64,000 bases of DNA, from the NCBI GenBank assembly GCA_050084985.1, contig JBITNC010000001.1:121954001-122018000 (forward strand). The letters run 5' to 3'. Made by a program: the position numbers and the translations under genes. Every line of letters starts with the position of its first letter. Position 1 is the first letter of the stretch. Positions 1 through 10,922 of the stretch are shown here, piece after piece. The notes beneath the pieces were generated by a model. That model saw nothing but the letters and a program-made list of their open reading frames with translations, was not told where the DNA came from and did not search any database. Source of the stretch: Nageia nagi (taxonomy: Eukaryota; Pinophyta).

Positions 1-625
1 TTTAGATATGCACTCTTGGATGATTTCATCATTATTCTCAATTATCAAAAGATCATCCATGTAAAGGAGAATTAAGAACACATATTTTTCCTTAATTAAG
101 CACATATAGATCAGACTCAAAGAAACACTTAGAGAATCCAATGTGTGTAAAGTAAGCTAAAATCTTCTTGTACCAAGTTGTGGGTGCTTGTTTAAGTCTA
201 TACAATGACTTCTTTAGCTTGCACACAAATGAATCTTCCTTCCACAACAAACTTTTATGGTTGATTCAAGTAGATTTTCACATCTAAGTAACTATTGAGA
301 AAAACACTCTTGACATCAAGTTGAAAAACTTTCCATCCTTAAGGTGTTGAAAGAGCATGGATTAACTGACTATGGGCATCTTTTCATGAAAGAAAAGGTT
401 TCCTCATAATCACCTTTGTATTTTTAAGCAAAACCTTTAGCCACTAACCTTGCCTTGTATTTCTTAATATCTCAATTGAATTGTACTTGACCTTGTACAT
501 CTATTTATTACTAATCACATTTCTTTCATTGGAATAAAGAACCAAGTCCTAAGTTTAATTTTTTATAAGTCTCATAGTCCACTTTTATGGCTTCCATCCG
601 AACAATCAGTGCTTGACTCTTCCTT
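1..625 (-). pseudogene. copia reverse transcriptase, 5' part (decayed)
   Basis: Read on the minus strand this matches the RT of the copia copy at 61366-62090. It begins around the motif MEAIKVDYE (MEAMKVEYE in the other copy), passes a KARLVAKGF-like stretch and LYxLKQAP, and reaches the catalytic YMDD box at 52-63, followed by IIENNDEIIQECIS. Several in-frame stops and frameshifts break it. The rest of RT and the RNase H lie beyond the left edge. The upstream end is a chimeric junction with gypsy sequence near 620-640. Confidence 0.85.
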
Positions 626-1900
626 GAATGATGAGGACACCCTTTTTGGGATGAAGCTATGTCCTCAAAGATTAAATTATAGAAATTATTGCTACAGCTA
701 ATGAAGTATTTTTGATGTTGCATCTCTGATGCCATGCCTTGCCACTACATAAGGACTTCTATGATGGAGCAATTACAAAGCTATCGTGAATGTTGATCCA
801 GAACTACCTTAGGTATGACTACCTTTGATATATCCTCTACCAAATTAGGTAATATGTTGAACCTAAACCTTTGATCCAACCACTTTCTTGATATAGAAGA
901 CATGAAACATTGGGTGAATCTTAAAAGAATTAGGAAGCTTCAATTTGTATGCAGCTGAGCCAATGCACTGCAACATCTTGTAGGGACCATAAAACTTTGG
1001 GGCCAATTTTTAAGGGTCTTTTATTTTTAAGGATTTTTGGCGATAAGGTTGCAACCTTAGAAAGACCATGTCATCTACTTGGAACTCCTTTTGACAGTTG
1101 CTGATCAACTTGTTACTTCATACAATGTTGGGCTATCTAAAGGTTATCCTTAAGCAAATGGAGAATATATCCCAAGTAACTAATGTTTAGTCAACTACCT
1201 AAATTTATTAGTACCTGCAACATACAAGGTGACTATGGGTGGAGCTTGACCATACATTGCTTCATAGGGGGTCATCTTACTAGTAAAATGATAAGATGTA
1301 TTATACCACCAATTAGCCAAAGGAAGCCATTGTACCCAATGCATAGGTTGTGCTAATGCAAAATAGCATAAATATGTTTCCAACATTTGTTGTAATTTCA
1401 ATTTGACCATCAGTTTACGGGTGATATGCTAAGCTCATGTTTAGTTGGGTACCTTGCAACTTGAAAATGCTCTTGCCAAAAATGGCTCGTAAAAGTGGGA
1501 TCATGATCACTAACAATCATCTTTGGCATGCCATGTAGTTTAAAAGTTGTATCTAAGAATAATTATGCCACTATCACTACCTTGTAGGGATGAGCAATGA
1601 ACCAAAATGAGCATATTTGGATAACTAATCAACCACCACAGAATAATTGATTTACCATTAGATTTAGGTATGCTTTAATGAAATCCATTGAGATATTGAT
1701 CTATGTACGATTAGATATAGAAAGAGGTTGAAGGAGTCCTAGAGTACCCACTATCTCACCCTTTTGTCATTGACACACATCACAAGCTACACAAACTGCT
1801 TGATATCCAATTTCATACCTACCCAATAGAAGCTATGCCACCTACTTATAAGTTTTCAAAAATCCATCATGTCTTGATGTAGTGTGGAATGAATTTAACA
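626..1900 (-). pseudogene. gypsy integrase with C-terminal chromodomain-like tail (decayed)
   Basis: Minus-strand reading shows an H2C2-type zinc region near 1755-1830 (CVACDVCQ) and the late integrase core WYNTSYHFTSKMTPYEAMYG at 1195-1410. After that come FQVDDMVFLRLQPYRQ, a GPYKML-like stretch, LPNSFKIHPMFHVFYIKK near 880-930, and a tail resembling the end of chromoviral-type pol (WQGMASEDAT) near 720-750. Stops and frameshifts separate these pieces. The tail ends at ASSQKG near 640, where copia sequence begins. Integrase would insert element DNA into the host genome; this copy cannot function. Confidence 0.8.
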
Positions 1901-1955
1901 AGTATTTCTAATTTACATTTTGAAGGAGATGGTAACAAAATTTGGCCTTTGAATC

Positions 1956-3330
1956 TCAAAATACCATCATGCCATGTGTGGTTGGTTTACTTGTAGGGTC
2001 TTGAATGATTTGTTTTAACAATTCTTGGGTGGAGCTATCCTCTACCCACTTCTCTTTAACTTTATCCAACCATTGAGGAATAGGAGATGAAAGAGCTTGT
2101 AATGCTTCTTGATCTTCAAATTTTCTAGACAGAGCATCGATAACCACATTCTCTTTACCTTTATGGTATACTATATCATAATCATACCCTAGTAGTTTGG
2201 TCACCCATTTTTGTTGCTTAGGTGTAGAAATACATTGCTCAATGAATAATTTCAAATGTGATGATTTTAGGATGATGAAATGGTGTCCAAGAGATATGGT
2301 CTCCAGCATTGAACTGCATGAATGATGACAAGCATTTCTTTTTCATAAGTGGATTTACTCAAATTTTTACCAAAGAGTGATCTACTATTAAATGCTAAGG
2401 GACACCTTCTTGCATCAATACTACCCTGATTCCTATTCCATAAGCATCACTTTCTATCACAAAGGTTTTAGAAAAATCTAGCATTGTTAATCTAGGATGG
2501 TACACACCTTGAGCTTAAGAAAGCTACCTCAGCTTGAGGGGACCATTGGAATGCATTCTTTTTCAACAACATTTTAGAGGTGCTACAATATTTCCATAAT
2601 CTTTCACAAATTTCCTATAATAGTTGATCAACCCTAATAATCGTTTAGAGACTTTTCAAGGATATAGGACAAGACTAGTTTTGAATGTTAGTAATCGTAC
2701 GTGGATCCACCTTAACTCCCTCTTCAGATATAATGTGACCTAAGTAGTTAATTTCTTTCTTACTAAATGAACATTTTGATTTTTTTGCATATAGCTAGTG
2801 TTCTCTCAAAATTTCTAAGGATTTGGTCAACATGTGCCATGTGTTCCCCATGTCTTACTATAGATCAAAATATCATCAAAGAAAACTAAAATGAACTTCC
2901 TAAGAATAGACAAAACACTTAATTCATTAAACTTTGAAATGTGGATGGAGCCTTTGTGAGGCCAAAAGGCATGAACAAGAACTCATAATGCCCTCATGGG
3001 TGTGAAATGCAATTTTGGTATATCCTCCTCCTTAAGGTGGATTTGATGATACCCAAATCATAGGTCTAACTTGGAAAAATATTTTGTCCATGCAATTCAT
3101 CTAATAATCCATCAACAATCGTATGGAAAATTTTCCTTGATGGTAATTTTGTTGAGGATCTAAAATCCACACACATATGCCATGAGCCATTTTCTTATAA
3201 ATTAATATAACTAGAGAAGAATATGGGTTTACGCTAGGTCAGATTACTCCTACATCTAACTAGTTCCTAAACCAATTTTTTAATTTCATTTTTTTGTAAA
3301 CAAGGATACGATAAGGATAAATGTTTTGTG
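1956..3330 (-). pseudogene. gypsy reverse transcriptase and RNase H (decayed)
   Basis: RT lies at about 2620-3330; its catalytic box reads FILVFFDDILI, with the two aspartates encoded at 2872-2877 (FFDD in place of the commoner YVDD, as in many plant gypsy elements). RNase H follows and ends in WVTKLLGYDYDIVYHKGKEN and VIDALSR in the open stretch 1956-2309, a hallmark of gypsy RNase H. The region upstream of 2309 is broken by several stops. Function in the ancestor was minus- and plus-strand cDNA synthesis in virus-like particles. Confidence 0.85.
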
Positions 3331-3779
3331 GGTGAATTCTCGACACCAACTGGATAGCATGATCATGTAATCATTGGGGTGGTAAGCCCATTGGTTCCTC
3401 AAAAGCATGTGCATGCTTACTTAAGATGGGCTTAGATCCTTAGGCTCTTGACTTCAAATTTGGTGATTGATAAAGAGTATAATTTGCCAACATCCCCTTT
3501 CCAATTTTCTATAGAATCTTTTCCATGCAATGTGAGCTCACAATTTGTAAAGGTCCACCCTATAATCCCCTAAGAGTATGCTCTTATTTGTCTATCTTAA
3601 AGATCATCCATAGCTCTACAAATTCATGCATAGTGCCCAAAGTCCTCAGCCATTGCACACCCAAAACTATATCACATCCCTCAAGTGGTAAAGCATACAT
3701 GTCCTTTTCAAAGTATAGTGGTCCATTCTCAGTTTGACTTTTGACATGTGCCTTTACATGCTATTTTTCCTCCATTACC

Positions 3780-3900
3780 AACCATAACCTCAAAATTATT
3801 TTAGGGTGATGTAACAGTCAGCAACCTTAGCCACTTTTGGATTCAATGAAATTATGAGTACTTCTTGAATCTAACAATATTATGAGAAAGGGCATTTTTA
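3780..3900 (-). pseudogene. gypsy aspartic protease active-site region (decayed)
   Basis: The minus strand encodes LDSRSTHNFI at about 3840-3880, corresponding to the gypsy protease motif DSGSTHNFI. The glycine after Asp-Ser is replaced by Arg, so the catalytic triad is damaged. It sits between the gag/zinc-knuckle region and RT, as expected for Ty3/gypsy pol. Confidence 0.7.
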
Positions 3901-3969
3901 AAAAAACCCTTTAACCTTCATAGTTTGAGGATAGTAATTCCTACCAATGCACTTAAGAGATAATAGGGG

Positions 3970-5010
3970 CCTTTCCTCATCTGGAATTTCCTCTATAGCT
4001 CTTCAGGTGCACTTTCATATTCCTCCTCACTAGGAGCATCAACATCAAGCAAATATAACTTTTTTGAGTACAAATGACCACGAGCAAATTTCTCATCATA
4101 ATTATACAAAACCCTTCTTTTGATGCTCTTTCATTTCCTCCCACATTTTTAGTTTGCAATGTGCGATTTGATGGTGGGGCACTTGTGTTATTAAAGGAAT
4201 GGGAAATATTATGTGTTTTTATGAATGGAGGTCTTACTTTTCATTGATGAGCACTGGCTTTATCTTCAGCAAGCTTTGCCAAAGTAATAGCATCCATCAT
4301 AGTTTTGGGATTAAACATTTTGACCTCTAGTTTAATTTCTTCCTTTAATTCACTGATAAAATAACTTGTGAAAAATGCATTGTCTCACCCCTTTATGTGA
4401 TTTGCCAATTTTGAAATTGATTTTGGTATTCTTTGACTATTGTGGTTTGATGTAACTTGATCAATGCCCTTATGAAATCTTCATAGTCACTAGAACCAAA
4501 ATGGATCAATAATTTTGAGTAAATTCATCCCATGAAGGAGCAAGATGCATTTTTGAGTACCATTGGTGCCATTGGAGAGCCTCATGGTCCAAATGAAAAG
4601 TTGCCATATGCACCTTCAAATATTCTGGAATTTGGTTCAATGTGAAATACTATTTGAACTTATAATCAGCCAATGGGATCATCTCCATCAAATCAAGGAA
4701 AATCTAATTTGGTTGTGCAGAGAAGAATGAAACCACCTTATTGGCTCTAAAAGTTATGATAATACCCCTATAGATTTCTTGACTACCCTGATTGTTGTGA
4801 ACTAGATGCATTGTTGGTATGATTGATACTTAGTTGGACACTATCACATTTACTATCAAGGTTTGTATTTGGGTTTGTATTTATCAAATTTCTATCTTGA
4901 ATGTACTGGTAAGTGTATCTACCATTTGTTGGATCATAGTTTGAAATGTCATCATGTTAGGATCAACTTGTGCTGCTATTTGGGATCTTATCTAGGTGCC
5001 ATTTCTGAAA
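3970..5010 (-). pseudogene. gypsy gag with zinc-knuckle region (decayed)
   Basis: Reading the minus strand with frame changes gives a retrotransposon gag domain near 4260-4720: YFTLNQIPEYLKVHMATFHL, EALQWHQWYSKMH, and later SELKEEIKLEVKMFNPK and ITLAKLAEDKASA. Nearer the 3' side (about 4020-4140), GFCYNYDEKFARGH corresponds to the gypsy knuckle CYNCDEKxxxGHxC, with a cysteine changed to tyrosine. About ten stops or shifts are visible. The ancestral product would assemble the particle and bind RNA. Confidence 0.75.
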
Positions 5011-5743
5011 ATTGCTATTTTTGAAGCTTTATTTTTGAAAAACTACTATTTTAAAAATTGTTATTTTTAGAAAGTGCTGCAAAAGTGTATGGGTGTAATA
5101 TATCAAAATGATCATCTCAAAAGATGATCACAATGGGCTAGGTCTCTCATGATAATTTTTTTTACATCTATGGGTTCTATTTGCTTTTTTAACAATTGCT
5201 GAAATAGTAAAAAAATTTAGTTATTTAGCTCTAAAGGTTTTGTTACCTCTAAACTGCTATTTTTGGAAGCTCTAAAAAATTGTATGTCATACATTCTACC
5301 TCTTGAATCAAGGTTTTTGTGTGAAAGGAATGATTCTAGGGTAAGGATTATCTACTCTACATGCTTGTTTGAACACCCTCCTATCCAACTTTCACAAGGA
5401 AAGAGCTACGAAGATGGCTTTTGTGACAAGTAACTTTCCAATGACACTTGTTGGTGCACTACAGTTTACAGGTGATTGATATAGCTTCCTACCTAGTTTC
5501 CATTTATAATCTAGATAGTCTTGATATACCTTTCAATACATGGAGTCATTTCATGTAGGGTTCTATTTGAGCTTGGGTATTGGTGTAGAGTTTTTTGCAT
5601 GTCACTTCACACATAGCTTTATGGGCAAGTGTGCTTAGCAAAAATGACAAATTCTTTGAACATTTTAAAACCCCCATTACAGGGTTTCTAGCTTAGACCT
5701 TTAAAAATTTTTTTTTTTCTTGCAGTAGAATGGCCTTAGAAAA

Positions 5744-5755
5744 CTTGATACCAAA
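5744..5755 (-). other. primer-binding site of the nested gypsy element
   Basis: The minus strand reads TTTGGTATCA directly after the LTR end (...TAACA). This is the start of the plant initiator-Met tRNA primer-binding site TGGTATCAGAGC; the second half has decayed to AGTTTTC. Confidence 0.75.
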
Positions 5756-6166
5756 TGTTATGATGCTACAAATATGAAAGAGAAATATTTTAGAAATTAA
5801 CAAATATTGATTTGAAATATAAAAATGATAACTAATCTAGTGGAAATAGCAGAGCATACGTTGATAAATAGAACATGAAATAGTAATAATAAGATGATAA
5901 GGATAGGATTTTACTAAATAGTAACAAAATCATAGGTTGCTTCGAAGGGCTACCTCCTTACAACTCTAAAAGTGAAAATAATATTCAAGATACCTTTCTC
6001 CACACACTTCTACCTATTTATAATATACTAATCCTAACCCTAATAAGTAATGCAAGATCGAGCCCAACCCTTGCAATCACAATATTATAGTTTACAATAT
6101 AGGCAACATAATTTTAATTTTCAAATACAATAATATAATATTAAAATATTAGGAATGGAGATCCTA
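5756..6166 (-). repeat. 5' LTR of the nested gypsy element
   Basis: The 3' edge (minus strand) ends in ...TAACA next to the PBS. A TATA box lies at 6015-6022. The outer edge is set at about 6166 because copia integrase homology begins there; no TG terminus or target duplication is certain. No partner LTR exists in the window. Confidence 0.65.
6015..6022 (-). promoter_or_regulatory. TATA box in gypsy 5' LTR
   Basis: Minus strand TATAAATA followed by GG, about 260 bp from the PBS-side LTR end. Position and sequence fit a plant LTR core promoter. Confidence 0.6.
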
Positions 6167-7150
6167 ATAGCAGTTCTCAAAGCTTCATCCCATAAGAAAC
6201 TAGGAAGATTTTCCAATATGCATCTAGTCATCTCTATAATTGTCCTATTTTTCCTTTTGGAACACCATTTTATTAAGGGTGTAAGGAATCATAAACTACC
6301 TCTTGATCCTGTACTTGGCACAATAGGTATTAAACTCATTGTTCTTATACTTTCCCTCATTATTGATCTCAACATATTGATTTTAAGATCTATTTGATTT
6401 TTAAGTAAGCTTGAAATCTTTGAACCTATCAAAGGTTTAATCCTTATGCTCAATTAGATAACCAAATGTCATCCTACTAAAGTTGTTAATGAAGGTAAAA
6501 ACATAAGATGCTCCCCTAAGAAATTAATCTAAATTGGATCTATCAAATTTAAATGCACAAGTTGAAAAGGTTGGGTTTCCCTTATTTCCTTATCTTTTTC
6601 AAATATTTGTTTATTCATCTTGTCTAGGATGCACTTCTCACATAGACCAATTGTGGATGAAATCGAAGGCAAACCTTTCAAAGTTCTTGGTCTTTCATTA
6701 CTTGAATACTTTTATGGTTAAGGTTCCTTAAACATTGGTGCAAAAGATTACTCCTAGAGAAAATATTCATAGCAAAACACATCATTGTTAGAACTTGATC
6801 CACAATGTAGATTTCATCTTTCATTGATCATTTCACCAAATTGGTAAGTCCCTTCTTAATGCACCAAGAGTGTAAGTTAAACTCAAATGAGTATCCTTTC
6901 TTTTCAACTTCAATTATGAAAGAAATTTCATATTGAGCTTAGGCCCATAACCTTTTCATGAATCAACACACTATCAATCCCTTGTACTTCAAGGAATTGA
7001 ATTAACACCTATCACAAATGCATCCTTTTTATGCTTATGAAAATTTTCAAACTTATTCTTTTCAAAGCACATGTGATTAATACACCAAAGTTAACAATCC
7101 AATCAAGTCAACAAAGTGTGATACATGGAGTAAAGAGTATAAACAAAACC
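6167..7150 (-). pseudogene. copia protease, GAG-pre-integrase and integrase N-terminal part (decayed)
   Basis: On the minus strand the protease region near 7060-7110 reads WIVNFG then, after a one-base shift, CINHMCFEKNKFENFH; the copia motif WIIDSGCTNHM has lost Asp and Ser. KDAFVIG follows near 7010. The pre-integrase zinc region gives LPSISSTIGLCEKCILDK near 6640-6690. The integrase core follows: GASYVFTFINNFSRMTFGYL near 6430-6520, an LRSxN stretch, then RKNRTII near 6220. Each piece aligns with the copia copy at 59900-60860. The reading ends near 6167 against the gypsy LTR. Confidence 0.8.
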
Positions 7151-8035
7151 AACTTTAATATTCTTCTTCCCTTTAAATTTCTTCACATTTCTATATATTT
7201 TTATATTTTCTTATTGTAGCAATCAAATTCTTTGTGACCATAGCCACCATAAAAGTTACAATTACCATCAAATTTTTTCTTTGGATTTGGTTTCTTGGCC
7301 TTGCCTTTTCCATCTCTTTACTTGTACTTGTTATTGTCCTTCTTTTTAAACTTTTTATGATGCTTGAAGTTCTTAAAAGGAGTTTTGGTTGCTCCTAGAG
7401 CAACATTATTTTCCTTTGGAGAAGATATCAATACCTTTTTGTTAAGAGTTTTCTTATGCTTCAAAAAGAGCCTTGAAATTTTTTTGAGAGAGAAGACTTC
7501 TTCTTCATCATCAAGCTAGTCTTAATAATTATCACAAAGTTATTAAATTTGAAGAAAATATTTGAAGAACGATGAAGACCATAAAATCATCATTGATCTT
7601 GTTGTAGCCATAACCAAGAAGTTAGGTCCTAAGGTAAATGATCTTATTCAATATATGGCACCATTTTCATCTTCCCCTTGACGAGATTAAAGCAACATTT
7701 AGAGAATGGTGAACCTTTTTGAAAAATTGGGACCTTAGGTAGTTTTTTGAACCTATCCTATGCTTCCTTTTCCAGAAGTTGATGAATAGATCATAAGTAG
7801 CACTTCATACTAATCACTTCATTAACACTATGAAAAATCATAGAGGTTCTATCTTATTCTTTGATTTGTAAGCTCAAATGTCCTCTCTTCTATAGGAATA
7901 ACTAGGTTTTTCATTAAATGTTTATCATATGTTTCTTCCTATATTTCAAGTTTTATCCAAGGTTCTCAAATACCATAGTTGGATTCATCGATAATGTGCT
8001 TGGATAAGAAGGCATATCTTATTTGCTACATAAGA
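7151..8035 (-). pseudogene. copia gag with zinc knuckle (decayed)
   Basis: The start is inferred near 8020-8035 by alignment with the ATG context at 58916 of the other copy; ENLG and KNLVIP-like blocks follow. The knuckle near 7205-7250 reads CNFYGGYGHKEFDC: the second cysteine of CX2CX4HX4C is tyrosine, as in the copy at about 59730-59790. The region between has stops and indels. The ancestral protein would be the copia capsid (UBN2-type gag). Confidence 0.7.
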
Positions 8036-8399
8036 AGATGAAAGTGTTAACCAATGTAAGCATGTTATATTTGTGAACCAAATTAATCAACTATACATGT
8101 TGAATTAATACATGATAAATTTTGATTAAAAAAAGGCATTCTTAACTTGTTTAACAAAATTCACATGTGCAAAGGTTTACAATATAATCACATGATATAT
8201 TCCATACATCCAACATTTTATCATAACCAACTACTAAGTTATAAAGTGGATAAAGTTGAACCTTATTTTCTTTTTTAAAATTAGGCCTTCACTTGGATGC
8301 TCACAAACTGGAGCCTAAGTCTTACCAATCCTCAACCATTTTCCCTTGGTTGGTAATATACTCTTATAAGGAGTACTAACTATTTTTCAAGAGTGTGAC

Positions 8400-8690
8400 A
8401 ATTTTGGATCGATCAAATTATTATCTTGATTAGGTTTCAAGTTGTTCTCCTGGGTTATTGGAATAATCCTTGAATGGACATGCAAACATATGGTATCCCT
8501 ACACATATGTCTATCCACCTATATGGAGTTATGTTCAAACCAACAAAGGACTTAGGGGTAATTAAAAGTGCAAACTTTTCACCATTTGAATCGTTCAAAC
8601 TAGGCTCTAGTCTACCTTGTCCTCATCTCATGGCTCCTTAAACAAGTCATGTTATGGAATATACATGCGATGTGTTCATTTTAAGGGGTG
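8400..8690 (-). pseudogene. conserved coding-like block in copia leader
   Basis: On the minus strand this aligns almost continuously with 58265-58540. The translated similarity is higher than expected for random leader DNA: GRLEPSLNDSNGEKFALLI and TPKSFVGLNITP here versus GRLEPLSS and APKSSIGLDITPIGGQA in the other copy. Both copies need frameshifts to be read throughout. I do not recognise the product. It could be a small upstream ORF or a conserved RNA element such as a packaging signal. Confidence 0.45.
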
Positions 8691-9719
8691 CACTTTCAAT
8701 GTTTACAATTTTGAAAAGATAAAGCAAATATGCATAACAAAAGTAAAGTGCATAAAAAAATGATACATTATCCAACAAAAAATTGAAACCTAAGAGTCCA
8801 ATGGGTTTTGTTACTAGACTCAAAAAGGATCTCTTTGCTAATTCCATTTTGCATAAATTCAACCATAATTTTTGCATAAGTTCACTATTTTTAAGTTAAA
8901 AAATAAGTATAGTCCTCCCCTTTTTAAAAAAAATTGAATTTTAGTAAAAAAAATCTCCCCTTCAACATAGCATTGCAATTTAACCTTAGTAAAAGAAATT
9001 AACCTTTAAGACTAAGAAAAAAAGTGCCACATTTTCACCATAGTAAAAAAAATTATCCCTTTTGTAATTTGACCTTAGAGTAAAAAAACTTTAACACTAA
9101 AGGAAAAAAAAATCTCCAAAAAAAATGTCTTTCCTTTGCAATTTTACCTTAGCATTAAAAACTTTTGCTTTTCTAAAAAATTCCCTTACAATTAAAATAT
9201 TTTTTTTCAAAATGAACATAACTCCACATTTAATGTTCACAATTCTATGCATTATGTAAAAAAATAAACCCTAATTTTAAGTAAAAATGCATTCATAAAA
9301 AATATTCCTCCACCTCCCCCCTTTTTTACTTTAAAAAATGCCTTTCCAAAATATTTCACCTTTAATAATAAGCCCTCAAAAATTAATAATTTGTCTTCAT
9401 AAAAAAATTGACTTTTTTTTAGTCTTCTTATGCTCTTTAAATATGAGTACATACTCCATTTAACTTGCCTTTTAGAACAAGATAAAATGATAAGATAAAT
9501 TGAATTTAACACTTGCCAAAAAAGAAAAAATAAAAAACTCTTTTATTTACTAAGATGACATATTTATGGAGAAAGTATGGACACTTATCAAAATATAACT
9601 TGCAAGAAAGACTTTGGATTAAATGAATAATGAGTGCCTAAAAATTGAGAGGAGAAGGGATTAAAAAATAGGGTTGAACTTTTTAGAAGTGAGTTTTTAC
9701 AAGAAGGGCTTTTGAAAGG

Positions 9720-9990
9720 GGAGGGGAGGTGAGGGGAGGGGGTGGCGTAGGTCATCACAAACCACCTAGCAAGGGTTTAGGCCACATATGCCACCCCATA
9801 AGGGGATGTGGGCTGAAGCTATCACAAGCCTCCCATAGTGGGGGCCACAGACTTAGCTACCATGAGCCTTCCATAATGGGGGTTGCAAACTTGGTTGTCG
9901 CATGCCTCCCATAGTGCAGACCATGATCTTGGCCACATAGTAAGGTGGCAAGGGTAGGGTCGCATGCCCTAGTCAACCACGCATCCTCCC
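9720..9990. other. GC-rich island in copia leader
   Basis: A sharp rise in G+C within very AT-rich flanks, with imperfect repeats of CCTCCCATAGTGGGGG-like units (9828-9845, 9866-9882, 9904-9915). It lies 0.45-0.7 kb inside the PBS. Similar islands occupy the same relative place at 26080-26235 and 56820-57210. Confidence 0.6.
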
Positions 9991-10413
9991 CTTTTTTCTT
10001 CTAAATTTTTAAAAAATGCATTTTATATTTGTAATTTTTTTATCATAAAAAAAAGATTTCAAAACCATTGTAAATATTTTTGGAAAAAAATTGCATATTT
10101 ATATGTCTATATTTGAAGTTTTTTAAAAAAGTGCACATTTTATATATATTTAAACATTTGTAAACATTGTAAGCTTTCCTTTTTTTATATAAAGTTAGTG
10201 TAAAAAAAAATTGCATCATATTGTTACTTTCAAGTAAATTTTATTAAAAAAAACTAACACATAACATAAAATATGTTAGTATCATAAAGAACTTAATATA
10301 AAAAACAAGAGGGTAGGAGGTTATACCTTCACAAACTTCTTTACCTCACCAAAAAAGATGGAAGGAGTGGGATGAACCTTCAAAGCAATGTTGAAGAGGA
10401 GCCTTCACACCAA

Positions 10414-10428
10414 TATCTTGATACCAAA
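10414..10428 (-). other. primer-binding site of copia element
   Basis: Minus strand TTTGGTATCAAGATATT directly follows the LTR end ...CTTCA. It matches the iMet PBS TGGTATCAGAGC in the first eight bases, and the following GTGAAGGCTCCTCTTC also matches the region after the PBS of the other copia copy. Confidence 0.75.
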
Positions 10429-10922
10429 TGAAGGAATTTCTACTAAGATACACAATTCTTATATGCCCAAGATTATATGAAAGCTCTCTCAAACATCAAT
10501 ACTCAAAGCATAAACAATCTCACAAATTGATACAAGATATAAGTGTTCCTCCAACCATAGGAGTACATACACTAACTAAAATCTTTCTTATTCACAAAAA
10601 TAACTCTCTTACAAGACCTCTTTCTTCTTCTCCTAACATTAATCCTAGAGCATAACTTTGGTTCAACTTTTTTTGGCATGTGATCATAAGAAGAAGGCCT
10701 TCTATTTATAGGCTCAAATCCTCTTGGATCACCCTTTTAACCATTGTACAAATACATGACATGCTTCATCTTTTTACCCAAGGGAATGCTCATGAGGAGT
10801 GTAGTACAAGTTATATTATCATATTCACTTAAATACTTAAGGTATCTATAGATACCTTTAAGTATTGGTGAATTTACAAGAATCTTATAAAACCTTACAA
10901 TAATGCATTGTACATTCCAATA
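10429..10922 (-). repeat. 5' LTR of minus-strand copia element
   Basis: About 494 bp, minus-strand start TATTGGAATGTACAATGC (TGTTGGAATGTATAATGC in the other copy) and end CCTTCA. Homologous along its length to the LTRs at 55638-56136 and 63571-64000. It contains a TATA box at 10703-10710 and a palindrome at 10832-10866. Confidence 0.85.
10703..10710 (-). promoter_or_regulatory. TATA box in copia LTR
   Basis: Minus strand CCTATAAATAGAAGG, identical in core to the 3' LTR of the other copia copy (63791-63800). Confidence 0.65.

Larger units (their letters stand above)
626..6166 (-). mobile_element. Ty3/gypsy LTR retrotransposon nested in the copia element, 3' LTR missing
   Basis: Minus-strand order is 5' LTR (5756-about 6166), PBS, gag, zinc knuckle, protease, RT, RNase H, integrase and a chromodomain-like tail that ends abruptly against copia RT near 630. 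PR-RT-RNaseH-integrase is the Ty3/gypsy domain order. There is no 3' LTR and no 3' untranslated region, so the element was truncated by deletion after or during insertion. All domains carry stops and frameshifts. Its left LTR edge abuts copia integrase sequence near 6166; the exact base is uncertain because no target-site duplication survives. Confidence 0.8.
8036..10413 (-). other. long 5' leader of the copia element
   Basis: About 2.4 kb between PBS and gag. From the PBS inward it holds an A/T-rich stretch, a GC-rich island (9720-9990), A-rich imperfect tandem repeats (8880-9240) built around ACCTTAGTAAAAAAA, and a block at about 8400-8690 strongly conserved with the other copia copy. ORFs in the A-rich part are low-complexity noise. 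Confidence 0.7.
1..10922 (-). mobile_element. Ty1/copia LTR retrotransposon, interrupted by a gypsy element and cut by the window edge
   Basis: On the minus strand the order is 5' LTR (10429-10922), iMet-type PBS, long AT-rich leader, gag, protease, integrase, then reverse transcriptase running off position 1. The integrase stops near 6166 and copia RT resumes near 625; the DNA between is a minus-strand gypsy element. LTR, leader and pol all align by eye with the plus-strand copia at 55638-64000, so both belong to one family. The coding part has many stops and frameshifts and is dead. Compared with the other copy, about 470 bp between integrase and RT are missing at the gypsy junction, indicating a deletion as well as an insertion. 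Confidence 0.85.

Noticed and set aside
9720-9990. GC-rich island as a host exon or gene promoter CpG island
   Set aside because: No splice signals or conserved protein; similar islands sit in the same position of related element leaders.
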